This document shows, one piece after another, positions 17,378 to 25,939 of a stretch of DNA of 53,147 nt. Each line of letters starts with the position of its first letter. The stretch's first letter is position 1. The notes under the pieces were generated by a model. That model saw only the letters and a list, made by a program, of their open reading frames with translations, made no database searches and had not been told where the DNA came from. Origin of the DNA: Desulfobacterales bacterium (GTDB lineage Bacteria; Desulfobacterota; DSM-4660; Desulfatiglandales; Desulfatiglandaceae); NCBI GenBank assembly GCA_022013615.1, contig JAKLQB010000309.1:1-53147 (forward strand). Direction: 5' to 3'. The position numbers were made by a program, and so were the translations under genes.

Positions 17378-18423
17378 ACGAGAAACTGAAGGTTGGCATT
17401 GCCGGTTACGGGGTAGTTGGCAAACGGCGACATGAGGCCATTGATCAGCATCCGAGACTCAAGACGGTTGCGGTATGTGACCGCGTTTTTCCGGGCGAGG
17501 GGGTTTTTGAGAGTGGTGAGCGTTATTATACTAACTATAAAAGGCTGCTGGCTGAAAAACTGGACCTCCTTTTTGTCTGTTTGACTAATGATATTGCAGC
17601 TGAGGTGACAATAGCGGGATTGGAAAAGGGCCTGCATGTATTTTGCGAGAAACCGCCCGGCCGCGACCTGCAGGACATTTCCCGAGTGATCGCTTGTGAG
17701 CGACAACACGCTGGCCTGAAGCTCAAATATGGCTTTAATCACCGTTATCATGATTCGGTCCGGGATGCATTGCAAATAGTTAAAAGCCAGGAATTGGGCC
17801 CGGTTATCAATTTGCGGGGGGTTTATGGGAAATCAAAAATTATCAGTTTTGACTCGGATTGGCGCACCAAGCGTGCCTTGGCCGGAGGCGGTATCCTGCT
17901 TGATCAGGGTATTCACATGGTTGACCTAATGCGGTTGCTTGCCGGTGAATTTACCGAGGTGCATAGCTACGTAACGAACGACTTCTGGAAACACGACGTT
18001 GAGGATAATGCCTATGCCTTGATGCGCACAGCTGATGGTGTGGTTGCCATGCTGCATTCTTCCGCTACCCAGTGGCGCCATCGCTTTCAGCTGGATATCA
18101 CCCTGAGGCGCGGCCAGATCATTTTGTCCGGAATCCTGTCCGGCTCCAAGAGCTATGGAGCTGAAACCATCTTGGTCGCTTATGCTGATGAGGATGATGG
18201 GGGTGACCCGCGCGAGGTGACCACCCGCTACAATCATGACAACTCCTGGCGTGATGAGATCGATGAGTTTGCCGATGCCATATTGAATGATAAGCCCGTT
18301 GTCGACGGCTCTTCTTGGGAAGCTTTGCAGACCATGCGTTTGGTTTATCGCATTTATTGTGCTGATCCTGACTGGCGTGCAAAATATGATCTAAATGATA
18401 GTGTGGACGAAGAGCCGCTTTAA
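17374..18423 (+). CDS. Gfo/Idh/MocA-family oxidoreductase (second of two)
   Basis: This is a 349-residue paralogue of the previous product. I start it at GTG 17374, which overlaps the upstream TGA and follows AGGAGAG. An in-frame ATG at 17272 would add 34 residues of unrelated sequence and run inside the previous gene. The nucleotide-binding motif GIAGYGVVGKRRH begins at residue 8, FCEKPPG holds the EKP motif, and GGGILLDQGIHMVDLMRLL is the substrate-binding segment. Paired Gfo/Idh enzymes next to an aminotransferase suggest sequential redox steps on one sugar. About 55 nt separate it from the FkbM gene. Confidence 0.86.
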   Translation: MNEKLKVGIAGYGVVGKRRHEAIDQHPRLKTVAVCDRVFPGEGVFESGERYYTNYKRLLAEKLDLLFVCLTNDIAAEVTIAGLEKGLHVFCEKPPGRDLQDISRVIACERQHAGLKLKYGFNHRYHDSVRDALQIVKSQELGPVINLRGVYGKSKIISFDSDWRTKRALAGGGILLDQGIHMVDLMRLLAGEFTEVHSYVTNDFWKHDVEDNAYALMRTADGVVAMLHSSATQWRHRFQLDITLRRGQIILSGILSGSKSYGAETILVAYADEDDGGDPREVTTRYNHDNSWRDEIDEFADAILNDKPVVDGSSWEALQTMRLVYRIYCADPDWRAKYDLNDSVDEEPL

Positions 18424-18478
18424 AACAAAGCTACACGCCGGTCATGTGAACGGGGGAAGGATTATATAAAGGAGTAGA

Positions 18479-19465
18479 ATGTACGTCTCAACATCTTTAG
18501 CGTTACTCAAAGAGGCCGACACGCGACTTGTGTGCGTTGACGTGGGCAGCGCGGGCGGTTTTCATCCCCGCATAGAGGCCATTCGATCGCGGGCGGACAT
18601 CATTGGCTTTGACGCAAACCCAGAGGAGTGCGCCCGACTTAATGCGGCGGCAAGAGCGGGAGAACGTCACATAAATGCCGTGGTGGGTCGGGAAAACGAA
18701 AAAGTTTGCCTGGAATTGCATAAAAAACGCAAGACATCTTCATGCTACGTTACTGACATGAACCGCGTGCGCCACTTTCATGATGCCGAAAGATTTACCA
18801 AGGAAGGCACCATATCATCAACAACCCTCAGCCTGGACAGTATTTGCCGATCTGAGGGGTTAGACCACATTGATTACCTTAAGGTGGATGTGGAAGGGCT
18901 CGAACTGTCTGTCCTCCAAGGCTACACTGGCCCATTGTTACTTGCTGAGGCAGAGGTCAATTTCCACCCGTTCCGCAAAGATATCCCTCTGTTCGATGAG
19001 ATTATGGCTGAAATGCGTAAGCGCAATTTTTTTCTGGTCGACTTGCGCCGGACCTATTGGAGTCCCATCAAAATGCGGGAAATCAGGAACTATGCAAATA
19101 AAGGGTTCATCATGTTTGGTGACGCTTTGTTCGCTCTTGATCCTTTTGTGGAGGCCAACTATGCCTTTTTGGAAACCGCTGCTGCCAGGGCGTCGTATTT
19201 GGCGCTACTTTGTTTGTACGGATATACTGCAGAGGCACTCATGGTCGTGGACGTGCTTACGGATGCTGGTTTGATGCCAGCCGATGAGGCAGAAAAGTCA
19301 AGCGGAATCATTAGGAAAAAAGGTACCAGCCGTAAATTGAAGGCACGTCTTGGTCGCCCGCTGTTATTTGCTGAAAAATATGTGCAGTTGCCGATTTCGA
19401 TCAGCTCGGGTCTATTTATGACCGATTATTGTCAGGCAGACGGTGACTTGGGAAATGAGTATTGA
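18479..19465 (+). CDS. FkbM-family methyltransferase
   Basis: The 328-residue protein has the FkbM core: VCVDVGSAGGFHP at 18-30 binds SAM, GFDANPEEC follows, and the diagnostic IDYLKVDVEGLELSVLQG sits at 131-148. FkbM enzymes O-methylate hydroxyls on sugars, polyketides and glycolipids. A C-terminal extension of about 100 residues (from about 225), with helical and charged segments, goes beyond the usual FkbM core and may bind the acceptor. The ATG has a strong AAAGGAG upstream. A 115-nt gap without features follows. Confidence 0.85.
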   Translation: MYVSTSLALLKEADTRLVCVDVGSAGGFHPRIEAIRSRADIIGFDANPEECARLNAAARAGERHINAVVGRENEKVCLELHKKRKTSSCYVTDMNRVRHFHDAERFTKEGTISSTTLSLDSICRSEGLDHIDYLKVDVEGLELSVLQGYTGPLLLAEAEVNFHPFRKDIPLFDEIMAEMRKRNFFLVDLRRTYWSPIKMREIRNYANKGFIMFGDALFALDPFVEANYAFLETAAARASYLALLCLYGYTAEALMVVDVLTDAGLMPADEAEKSSGIIRKKGTSRKLKARLGRPLLFAEKYVQLPISISSGLFMTDYCQADGDLGNEY

Positions 19466-19580
19466 AAAGCAAATGACGGTGAGAGAGCAATCGCGTAATG
19501 AATGAATTGGGGCTAACGTATTTGCGAAGTCGCTTAAAAGTGATTTTGGTTGTTCATAAAACAAGGATAGGATTTAGATT

Positions 19581-20345
19581 ATGAAAACAATTGGTGTTGT
19601 TCCGGCCCGCATGGCCGCAAGCCGCTTCCCTGGCAAACCATTGCATCAGATCTGCGGCATACCCATGGTTGAGCATGTCTTCCGCCGGGCTTCATTATTT
19701 CCGCATTGGGATGGTCTATATTTGGCAACATGCGACCGGGAAATAGCCGAACTGGGGGAGGCGCGTAACTGGCCCACTTTGATGACTTCCGACCGCCACA
19801 CCCGGGCTCTTGACCGGGTAGCCGAAGCTGCGGGCAAATGTGGGCACATGCTGGACGATAACGATGTAGTGGTATGTGTGCAGGGAGACGAACCGATGCT
19901 GCACCCGGATATGATCGCCGCCTCCATTCGCCCTCTGGAGCAAGATCCAACGGTGACTTGTACCGTACTGGCCATGGCAATTGTTGACGAAGAACAGTTC
20001 CGCAACCGGGACATTGTGAAGATCATTCACGACATGAAGGGCGATGTTCTCTATACATCGCGAATGCCCGTGCCATATTGCAAGCAGTTCACGCCTGAAC
20101 TTGGAGCCCGCCGCATTTATGGTATCTTTGCATTCCGGTGGTACTTTCTCAAAATTTTTACCAGTATGCCTGAATCTCCTTTGGAGCTGGCTGAGGCATG
20201 TGACAGCAATCGCATTCCGGACAATGGTTATCGTCAACGAGTTGCCCCGTATCCATTCCGTCCGTCGTTTTCCGTAGATACCCCAGCAGACATGGCACGG
20301 GTTGAAGCACACATGCACAGTGATCCTTTGTGGGGACACTACTAA
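19581..20345 (+). CDS. kdsB: KdsB-like CMP-3-deoxy-sugar cytidylyltransferase
   Basis: This 254-residue enzyme is of the CMP-Kdo synthetase type, activating an acidic sugar with CTP. The N-terminal loop VVPARMAASRFPGKPL (6-21) is strongly conserved in the family, VCVQGDEPM is the following active-site strand, and SVDTPADMARVEA lies at the C-terminus. The usual HxxGTDR motif is altered to DRHTRALDRVAEA, so the sugar may not be standard Kdo. It lies among polysaccharide genes, not core LPS genes, and so may be a dedicated paralogue. Positions 20346-20567 after it are non-coding. Confidence 0.82.
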   Translation: MKTIGVVPARMAASRFPGKPLHQICGIPMVEHVFRRASLFPHWDGLYLATCDREIAELGEARNWPTLMTSDRHTRALDRVAEAAGKCGHMLDDNDVVVCVQGDEPMLHPDMIAASIRPLEQDPTVTCTVLAMAIVDEEQFRNRDIVKIIHDMKGDVLYTSRMPVPYCKQFTPELGARRIYGIFAFRWYFLKIFTSMPESPLELAEACDSNRIPDNGYRQRVAPYPFRPSFSVDTPADMARVEAHMHSDPLWGHY

Positions 20346-20350
20346 ACGAC

Positions 20351-20370
20351 ACTCGCGCGGGGTTGCGCGC
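20351..20370 (+). terminator. Possible weak hairpin after the kdsB-like gene
   Basis: GCGCG (20355-20359) can pair with CGCGC (20366-20370) around a six-base loop shortly after the stop codon. There is no T-tract, so intrinsic termination would be weak at best. Downstream, at 20430-20455, two mutually exclusive hairpins are possible: CCGTG/CACGG, and TGATAAA/TTTATCA. Structured RNA here might tune read-through into the GmhA-like gene at 20568, but this is only a base-pairing observation. Confidence 0.2.
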
Positions 20371-20567
20371 CCTTACATGTCTAAAATGATGGCCAATTGC
20401 ACCCTTCCTGAAGGCATTCCCTCCGAAGGCCGTGATAAAACCACGGTCTTTATCATACTTGGGTCACCTTGGTAATACTGCATCCTATCCGGCGGCACGG
20501 GTTGTCTTTGTGGGGCACCGGGTACCGTATTGTATCTAAGTTCATCTATCGTCCAGAAAGGAGTCCT

Positions 20568-21191
20568 ATGAACCACCTGGAAAGAATATTTAAGCAGTCT
20601 GAAGGCAAAGTCGATTATTTTAAGGCCTATGCCCTTTACCTGAACGATCTCTTAACGCACCTTGATGTAGATGCCATCCGGGGCGTGATAGACTGTTTCC
20701 TTGACGCCAGAAGAAACAAGAAAACGATCTTTTTTGCAGGCAATGGTGGGAGCGCGGCAACAGCATCCCATTTTTCGCAGGATCTAGGTGAGGCCGGAAG
20801 AAAATGTGACAAAGCGGGTTTCAAAACGCTTAGCCTGACCGATAATATTTCCTTGATCACCGCCATTGGCAATGACTATGGCTATGGAGAAATATTTACC
20901 ATCCAGATGGCAGAATTATTTTGCGAAGGGGATGTGCTTGTTGCCATATCGGCAAGTGGGAACAGCCCCAATATTGTAAATGCCGTAGAACTTGCGAAAA
21001 AAATGGGGGGGAAAACAGTAGGGCTGGTAGGTTTTGATGGTGGACAACTGAAAAATCTGTGTGATCATGTAGTTCACGTAAAAAGTCAAAATGGGGAATA
21101 TGGGCCAGTCGAAGATATTCACATGATTTTAGTTCACATGATCACGTCCTATCTAATTTTCCATTTTTTAAATGAGAAGGAAAACCTATGA
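20568..21191 (+). CDS. gmhA: GmhA-like SIS-domain phosphosugar isomerase
   Basis: The 207-residue SIS-domain protein resembles D-sedoheptulose-7-phosphate isomerase, the first step to heptose precursors. FFAGNGGSAATASHFSQDL (from about residue 55) is the diagnostic phosphosugar-binding segment, ISASGNSPN follows, and a C-terminal EDIHMILVHM includes the conserved Glu and His. I start at ATG 20568 because AAAGGAG is ideally placed just before it, whereas an in-frame start at 20469 adds 33 residues not found in the family. No heptose kinase or nucleotidyltransferase partner appears, so it may feed another route together with the adjacent dehydrogenase and phosphatase. Confidence 0.85.
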   Translation: MNHLERIFKQSEGKVDYFKAYALYLNDLLTHLDVDAIRGVIDCFLDARRNKKTIFFAGNGGSAATASHFSQDLGEAGRKCDKAGFKTLSLTDNISLITAIGNDYGYGEIFTIQMAELFCEGDVLVAISASGNSPNIVNAVELAKKMGGKTVGLVGFDGGQLKNLCDHVVHVKSQNGEYGPVEDIHMILVHMITSYLIFHFLNEKENL

Positions 21192-21311
21192 GTAGAAAGG
21201 GGTGCTGAAACCTGCCGCTTTGACGGAATAGTCTTGGCGATTCTTTTCTGATGAATCCGGGGAGAGTGGTCTGTATCCTGGCGGATTGCATATGGAGGCT
21301 AACTTATTAAT

Positions 21312-22235
21312 ATGAAAAGACATGATAATAAAATACTGATCGGTCCATCATCGTTTGCGGCAGTGGACAAAATGCCCCTCAATAGCCTGCTCGCTACTGG
21401 TTTTGAGGTTGTCAATAATCCCTTTGGACGTAAACTGACCAAGAAGGAATTAATTGATCTTCTACCGGGGGTGACCGGCCTGATAGCAGGGCTGGAACCT
21501 CTGGACCGAGAGGTCATGGAATTGTCCGATCTGAAGGTTATTTCACGCTGCGGCTCCGGGGTATCAAATGTTGACCAGGAAGCGGCCAGGAATCTGGGAA
21601 TCACCGTATGTAGTACCCCTGATGGCCCGACAAACTCGGTGGCAGAACTGACAGTTGGCGTCTTACTCAGTTTGCTTCGATCAGTGCCTGCAATGGACAA
21701 GGCGCTTCACAACAATGTTTGGGACAAGAGAATTGGGGTTGAACTTTGCGGCAAGACGGTGTTGCTCATCGGATTCGGGAAAATCGGGCAACGAGTATCT
21801 GAACTTATGAAGCCTTTTCAGGTAACCATTGTGGCATCAGATCCTTTTCTCAGCGGAAAGGTTGGAGATGTCAATATCTTGCCCCTCGAACAGGCCCTTC
21901 GTCTTGCAGACATTGTTTCTATTCACGCCAGCGGAGTGAATGAAATACTAGGAGAGAGGGAATTTTCCATAATGAAGAACGGGGTGTTCATACTAAACGC
22001 CGCTCGTGGCGGTCTCATAGACGAAGATTGTCTGGTTTCCGGTCTTGAAAGTGGAAAAATCACGGCCGCCTGGCTGGACAGTTACAGCCAGGAACCGTAT
22101 TCGGGTCCATTGACACGGTTTTCGCAGGTCATCCTGACGCCTCATATAGGTTCATACACTCAAGAGTGCCGGCTGAGGATGGAAACTGAGGCTGTTGAAA
22201 ATCTCCTGTCCGCTCTGGCTGGAAAGGTCAAATAG
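21312..22235 (+). CDS. D-isomer-specific 2-hydroxyacid dehydrogenase (phosphoglycerate-dehydrogenase-like)
   Basis: This is a 307-residue catalytic unit without the C-terminal ACT domain of SerA. The NAD-binding loop LLIGFGKIGQR holds GxGxxG at 154-159. NAARGG carries the catalytic arginine near 232, and LTPHIGSYTQE carries the histidine near 278. The Glu that partners the histidine lies in LDSYSQEP. Such enzymes reduce or oxidise 2-keto or 2-hydroxy acids. Here the product may be a hydroxy-acid substituent or an acidic sugar precursor. It stands 2 nt before the IMPase-like gene, implying linked action. Confidence 0.82.
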   Translation: MKRHDNKILIGPSSFAAVDKMPLNSLLATGFEVVNNPFGRKLTKKELIDLLPGVTGLIAGLEPLDREVMELSDLKVISRCGSGVSNVDQEAARNLGITVCSTPDGPTNSVAELTVGVLLSLLRSVPAMDKALHNNVWDKRIGVELCGKTVLLIGFGKIGQRVSELMKPFQVTIVASDPFLSGKVGDVNILPLEQALRLADIVSIHASGVNEILGEREFSIMKNGVFILNAARGGLIDEDCLVSGLESGKITAAWLDSYSQEPYSGPLTRFSQVILTPHIGSYTQECRLRMETEAVENLLSALAGKVK

Positions 22236-22237
22236 CT

Positions 22238-23026
22238 ATGCAAGATGGCCAAAATTCAGCAAGTGACCTCCAAGAATTGTTGCAGATAGCCGTCGGTGCT
22301 GTTCGGCACGCCGGAAATTTTCTTAAGGAATCCAGTCATTCGGATGTAATTGTCGCGGAAGACCTGGATAGAGATGTGAAGCTGATTGTTGACAGAGGCT
22401 CCGAGAACATCATCATCCGTGAGCTGGATAAAAAATCCAGCCTCTCAATTCTCTCCGAAGAACGGGGGAGTGTCAGTCAGCAGAATTCCATACCGGGATT
22501 GCAGTGGATTGTCGACCCCTTGGACGGAAGTCTTAATTATCTGCACGGCATCCCTCTTTGTTGCGTTTCGGTTGGCTTGTGGTGTGATGCCGAACCGTTG
22601 CTCGGCGTAATTTATGACTTCAACCGGGAAGAACTCTTTACCGGGATCGTAGGCATTGGTGCCTGGCTAAATAATGATCCGATAAACGTCAGTCGGACAC
22701 ATAAATTGCAACAGTCAGTGCTTTGCACCGGCTTTCCCGTGGCAACAGATTTCTCGACTAATGCTCTTCTCCAGTTTGTCGGTCAGATACGCCAATACAA
22801 AAAGATCAGGCTATTGGGGTCGGCCGCTCTATCGCTGGCTTATGTGGCGGCCGGGCGGGCGGATGCCTATTTCGAGCGAGATATCAAGGTCTGGGATATT
22901 GCCGCAGGTCTGGCCATAGTAAGGGCCGGCGGCGGAAAATTCATTCAAACTACCCGGTCATCGGCACATGCTGTAACAACTTATGCGAGCAACTTCTCAC
23001 TTCCGGAACCTGATTTTGTTTTGTGA
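22238..23026 (+). CDS. Inositol-monophosphatase-family phosphatase
   Basis: This 262-residue Mg-dependent phosphatase of the IMPase/HisN/CysQ superfamily has all three metal-binding motifs: SEER with Glu74-Glu75, DPLDGSLN at 93-100 and the C-terminal WDIAAG (Trp219-Asp220). DGS replaces the common DGT, which is acceptable in the family. It probably removes a phosphate from a sugar phosphate made by the adjacent dehydrogenase or SIS protein. Its position 2 nt after the dehydrogenase stop supports one operon. The true substrate is not predictable. Confidence 0.85.
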   Translation: MQDGQNSASDLQELLQIAVGAVRHAGNFLKESSHSDVIVAEDLDRDVKLIVDRGSENIIIRELDKKSSLSILSEERGSVSQQNSIPGLQWIVDPLDGSLNYLHGIPLCCVSVGLWCDAEPLLGVIYDFNREELFTGIVGIGAWLNNDPINVSRTHKLQQSVLCTGFPVATDFSTNALLQFVGQIRQYKKIRLLGSAALSLAYVAAGRADAYFERDIKVWDIAAGLAIVRAGGGKFIQTTRSSAHAVTTYASNFSLPEPDFVL

Positions 23027-23123
23027 GTACGCGCCCGGTTATGCCTTGTGGAGCTGTTGATAAAAAGCTCCCATATTTCCTCTGCGGAATGTACCCATAC
23101 TGAATTTCAGGTTGCCTACTTCA

Positions 23124-25127
23124 ATGGACATGAAACTATTTTTGGTTTTTGACAGCCATTTCAACATACAACCGCTTGTTAATGTTTGCAATGTGCTCAA
23201 TCTCAGCGAGATAGTGCTTTTTCCGCTAACAAGTGACCCTGCAGTACTGAACAGGACAATTGCTGAACTTCAATCTCAAAGATGTCCTTCCGTTAAACAG
23301 ATAAATAGTGCTCAAGCCATAGCCGACCAAGTAAAATATCTGCAAAAGGCAATATGTAAGTGGTCTGCTGACATAGGTAAATGGAAAGTCAATTCTAAAG
23401 CCCTTAGAGATTGGCTATTATTGTCTGGCTATAATGTTAGCACGTGGTGGTTGAGTCTGCTCTCAGAAAAAAATACCCTAAAGACTAATGCTTTTTTTCG
23501 AATAGCTCAGATCTGTGCCGTGCGGAGTTTTCTTAGCAAGGGGGAATATGGGTTTTGTGTTATTGCGGTTTCCGACAGAAATTTTCGGAAGGCCCTAAAA
23601 CTTGTTGCAGATGAACTCAAGATCCAAAAAAAGGTATTGTCTACCGGTTTTCTTGTTCGCCCGGAAGGCACGAAGACCAAGATTAAAGCTATTTTGCAAA
23701 GTTTCGGGTTGTTCGGTAATTTCTTGCAAGGCTTTTTTACCTGGTTACATTTTATTCAACGTGGATGTAAAGTGCGAAAGCACCTTTCAAAGCGTTCCGA
23801 ACGGTTACCTGAATCCGATTCCCTCCTCTTTGTGAGTTATTTTCCTGCTGTGGACAAGGAAGCCGCCCACAATGGGGTATTCCGAAACAAATATGCCTTA
23901 TCCCTTCAGGAAAAATTAAAAGAAAAGCATGTTCCTGTAGTTTGGCTTCTCATGCCTGTCCCGTTCGATGGGTATGATTTTAGCGACGCCATAAGGCTGG
24001 CAAACGATTTTGCCAATAATGGGGAAAATCTTTTTATTCTTGAGGGATTTCTATCACTGCGAGGCGCCATAAAAGGCCTTTTTTTGTGGTTTAGACAGAT
24101 AGGCCTAAGTTGGTATCTTTTTCATCATGTGAACAAAACGTGTCTGGTTGCCGCACCTGTTGGGAGCGAGGGTATGCCTATCGTTAAATCTCTCTGGGAA
24201 CAGTCTTTTTGCGGTTCTATCGGAATAGGGAGTATCCTCTACTGTATCATTTTCAAGCAAGTGTTCAAAGAAATCAAACACATAACCAACTGTCTCTATT
24301 ACTGTGAAATGCATGCGTGGGAAAAGGCCCTAAACGGCGCCAAAAACCATACAAATCCTGAGATAAGGACCATCGGCTTTCAGCATGCTTCTGTTTCCAG
24401 AAATGATTTGAGTTACTTTTACGACAAGGCTGATACAGTTCAGACGGGTAGACCCTCGGACCTGCCGTTGCCGGACGTGCTTGCCTGCAATGGGGAGTAC
24501 TTATATTCTCTTCTTTCGGAATCGGGCTATCCAGGGCTCACACAGGTAGAATCTGTGCGATATTTGTATATGGATAAGATGTTGTCTTCACAGGTCACAC
24601 CGCGTACGGGACGACCCGTTTTATTGATAGCCGGTGCTTATGACAGGAATGAAACAAGGGCCTTAGTTGCCCTGGTCTACGCAGCTTTTCCAAAGGCAGA
24701 CCAGTTTGACATCTGGTTTAAGGGACATCCATCCATGCCTGTTGAAGAAATATTTGAAGAACTTGCCATTGATGTGTCGAAAACCGGTTATGCAATTTGC
24801 CGAGACAATATCTCCGAATACTTTGGACAGGCATGGGCTATGCTGGTTTCAACAAGCACCGTATCCATAGAGGCCCTGGCATTTGGATGCGAAGTTATCA
24901 TTCCTGTTTTTCCCGATACTATGCTGATCAACGCATTGGCTGATTGTGAAAAGTATTATCACAAAGTTACGTGCGCTGAAGATCTCAGGGAAACAATGCG
25001 GAAAATCATGGAAGGACATTCGTTATGCGGTATTGATGAATACAGACAGTTTGTCAAAAGCTACTGGAATATCAATCCGTCACTTCCTTTGTGGTCTAAA
25101 CTGTTGGAGGGCGATAGTCAGCAATGA
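23124..25127 (+). CDS. Large surface-carbohydrate biosynthesis protein (TIGR04326-like)
   Basis: The protein has about 667 residues when started at ATG 23124. TTG 23112 and ATG 23130 are also in frame, and none has a strong ribosome binding site. From memory the layout resembles a 'surface carbohydrate biosynthesis protein' family (TIGR04326), but I could not check. Seen directly are GYNVSTWWLSLLSEKN near residue 105, hydrophobic stretches between 185 and 215, and a C-terminal half like GT-B phosphotransferases: TIGFQHASVSRNDL, WFKGHPSMP and STSTVSIEALAFG. The last resembles the CDP-glycerol glycerophosphotransferase fold. It overlaps the transketolase gene by 4 nt. Confidence 0.6.
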   Translation: MDMKLFLVFDSHFNIQPLVNVCNVLNLSEIVLFPLTSDPAVLNRTIAELQSQRCPSVKQINSAQAIADQVKYLQKAICKWSADIGKWKVNSKALRDWLLLSGYNVSTWWLSLLSEKNTLKTNAFFRIAQICAVRSFLSKGEYGFCVIAVSDRNFRKALKLVADELKIQKKVLSTGFLVRPEGTKTKIKAILQSFGLFGNFLQGFFTWLHFIQRGCKVRKHLSKRSERLPESDSLLFVSYFPAVDKEAAHNGVFRNKYALSLQEKLKEKHVPVVWLLMPVPFDGYDFSDAIRLANDFANNGENLFILEGFLSLRGAIKGLFLWFRQIGLSWYLFHHVNKTCLVAAPVGSEGMPIVKSLWEQSFCGSIGIGSILYCIIFKQVFKEIKHITNCLYYCEMHAWEKALNGAKNHTNPEIRTIGFQHASVSRNDLSYFYDKADTVQTGRPSDLPLPDVLACNGEYLYSLLSESGYPGLTQVESVRYLYMDKMLSSQVTPRTGRPVLLIAGAYDRNETRALVALVYAAFPKADQFDIWFKGHPSMPVEEIFEELAIDVSKTGYAICRDNISEYFGQAWAMLVSTSTVSIEALAFGCEVIIPVFPDTMLINALADCEKYYHKVTCAEDLRETMRKIMEGHSLCGIDEYRQFVKSYWNINPSLPLWSKLLEGDSQQ

Positions 25128-25939
25128 GTAAAGATCAGGTCAATACAGTGAATTACAGCTATCAAATAAAAAAGATAATCTTAGAGCAATCAAAGCGTGC
25201 AAATGTGGGACACATCGGGTCAGCATTGTCCATTGCCGATATTATTGAGGCAATCTATTTACGCACCATGCGCATCGAAAACTATGAAGACCCCGAACGT
25301 GACCGTTTTATCCTATCAAAGGGGCACGCCGCGCTGGCTTTCTATGCTGCGTTGTATCTGAAGGGTTTCATCAAAGAGGAAGATTTAAGTCGATATTGCA
25401 CTGATGGCACCCAATTAGGCGTACATCCGGAACACACCCTGCGGGGTATCGATTTCAGTACCGGTTCACTGGGACATGGCCTATCGATTGGGGCGGGTGC
25501 GGCTCTATCTGCCAGGATGCAGGGTTCCGAACGGCGAGTATTTGTTTTAATGAGTGATGCCGAATGCAATGAGGGCTCTGTTTGGGAAGCGGTGATGTTC
25601 AGTGCCCACCACCATTTGGCTAACTTGATTGTCGTGATTGACCTGAACGGTCAGCAGGCATTTGGCTATACTCATAGTGTCTTGAATCTCTCTCCTATGG
25701 CACCGCGCTGGCAGGCTTTCGATTGGGATGTGCACGAGGTAGATGGACACAACGTGAACGAAATAGTTGAGGTATTACAAGCCTTTGATACAAGTAAGGG
25801 GCAACCACATGTGCTCATTGCGAACACCATTTTCGGCAAGGGGGTCTCCTTTATGCAGAATCAAATCAAGTGGCACTACTGGCCAATGTCGGACGCAGAA
25901 TACCAGCAAGCGCTTTCTGAAATTGAATATGTAAAATGA
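25124..25939 (+). CDS. Transketolase N-terminal subunit
   Basis: The 271-residue protein covers the thiamine-diphosphate-binding half of transketolase. GHIGSALSIADI near the N-terminus, SKGHAALAFYAAL, GSLGHGLSIGAG and the ThDP/Mg motif SDAECNEGSVWEAVM are all present. The C-terminal domain is encoded by the next gene, overlapping by 4 nt, so the two form a split heterodimeric enzyme. Split transketolases occur in several lineages and in some polysaccharide loci, where they may transfer a two-carbon unit to make a branched or rare sugar. A housekeeping pentose-phosphate role is less likely in this context. Confidence 0.9.
   Translation: MSKDQVNTVNYSYQIKKIILEQSKRANVGHIGSALSIADIIEAIYLRTMRIENYEDPERDRFILSKGHAALAFYAALYLKGFIKEEDLSRYCTDGTQLGVHPEHTLRGIDFSTGSLGHGLSIGAGAALSARMQGSERRVFVLMSDAECNEGSVWEAVMFSAHHHLANLIVVIDLNGQQAFGYTHSVLNLSPMAPRWQAFDWDVHEVDGHNVNEIVEVLQAFDTSKGQPHVLIANTIFGKGVSFMQNQIKWHYWPMSDAEYQQALSEIEYVK

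Noticed and set aside
18119..18382. His-rich minus-strand open frame inside the second Gfo/Idh gene
   Set aside because: It is antisense to a well-supported gene and has no domain motif.
20469..20567. Longer start for the GmhA-like protein
   Set aside because: AAAGGAG sits just before ATG 20568 and the family begins there.
23027..23123. Possible regulatory element before the large surface-carbohydrate gene
   Set aside because: No hairpin with a T-run, promoter-like pair or strong ribosome binding site could be seen.
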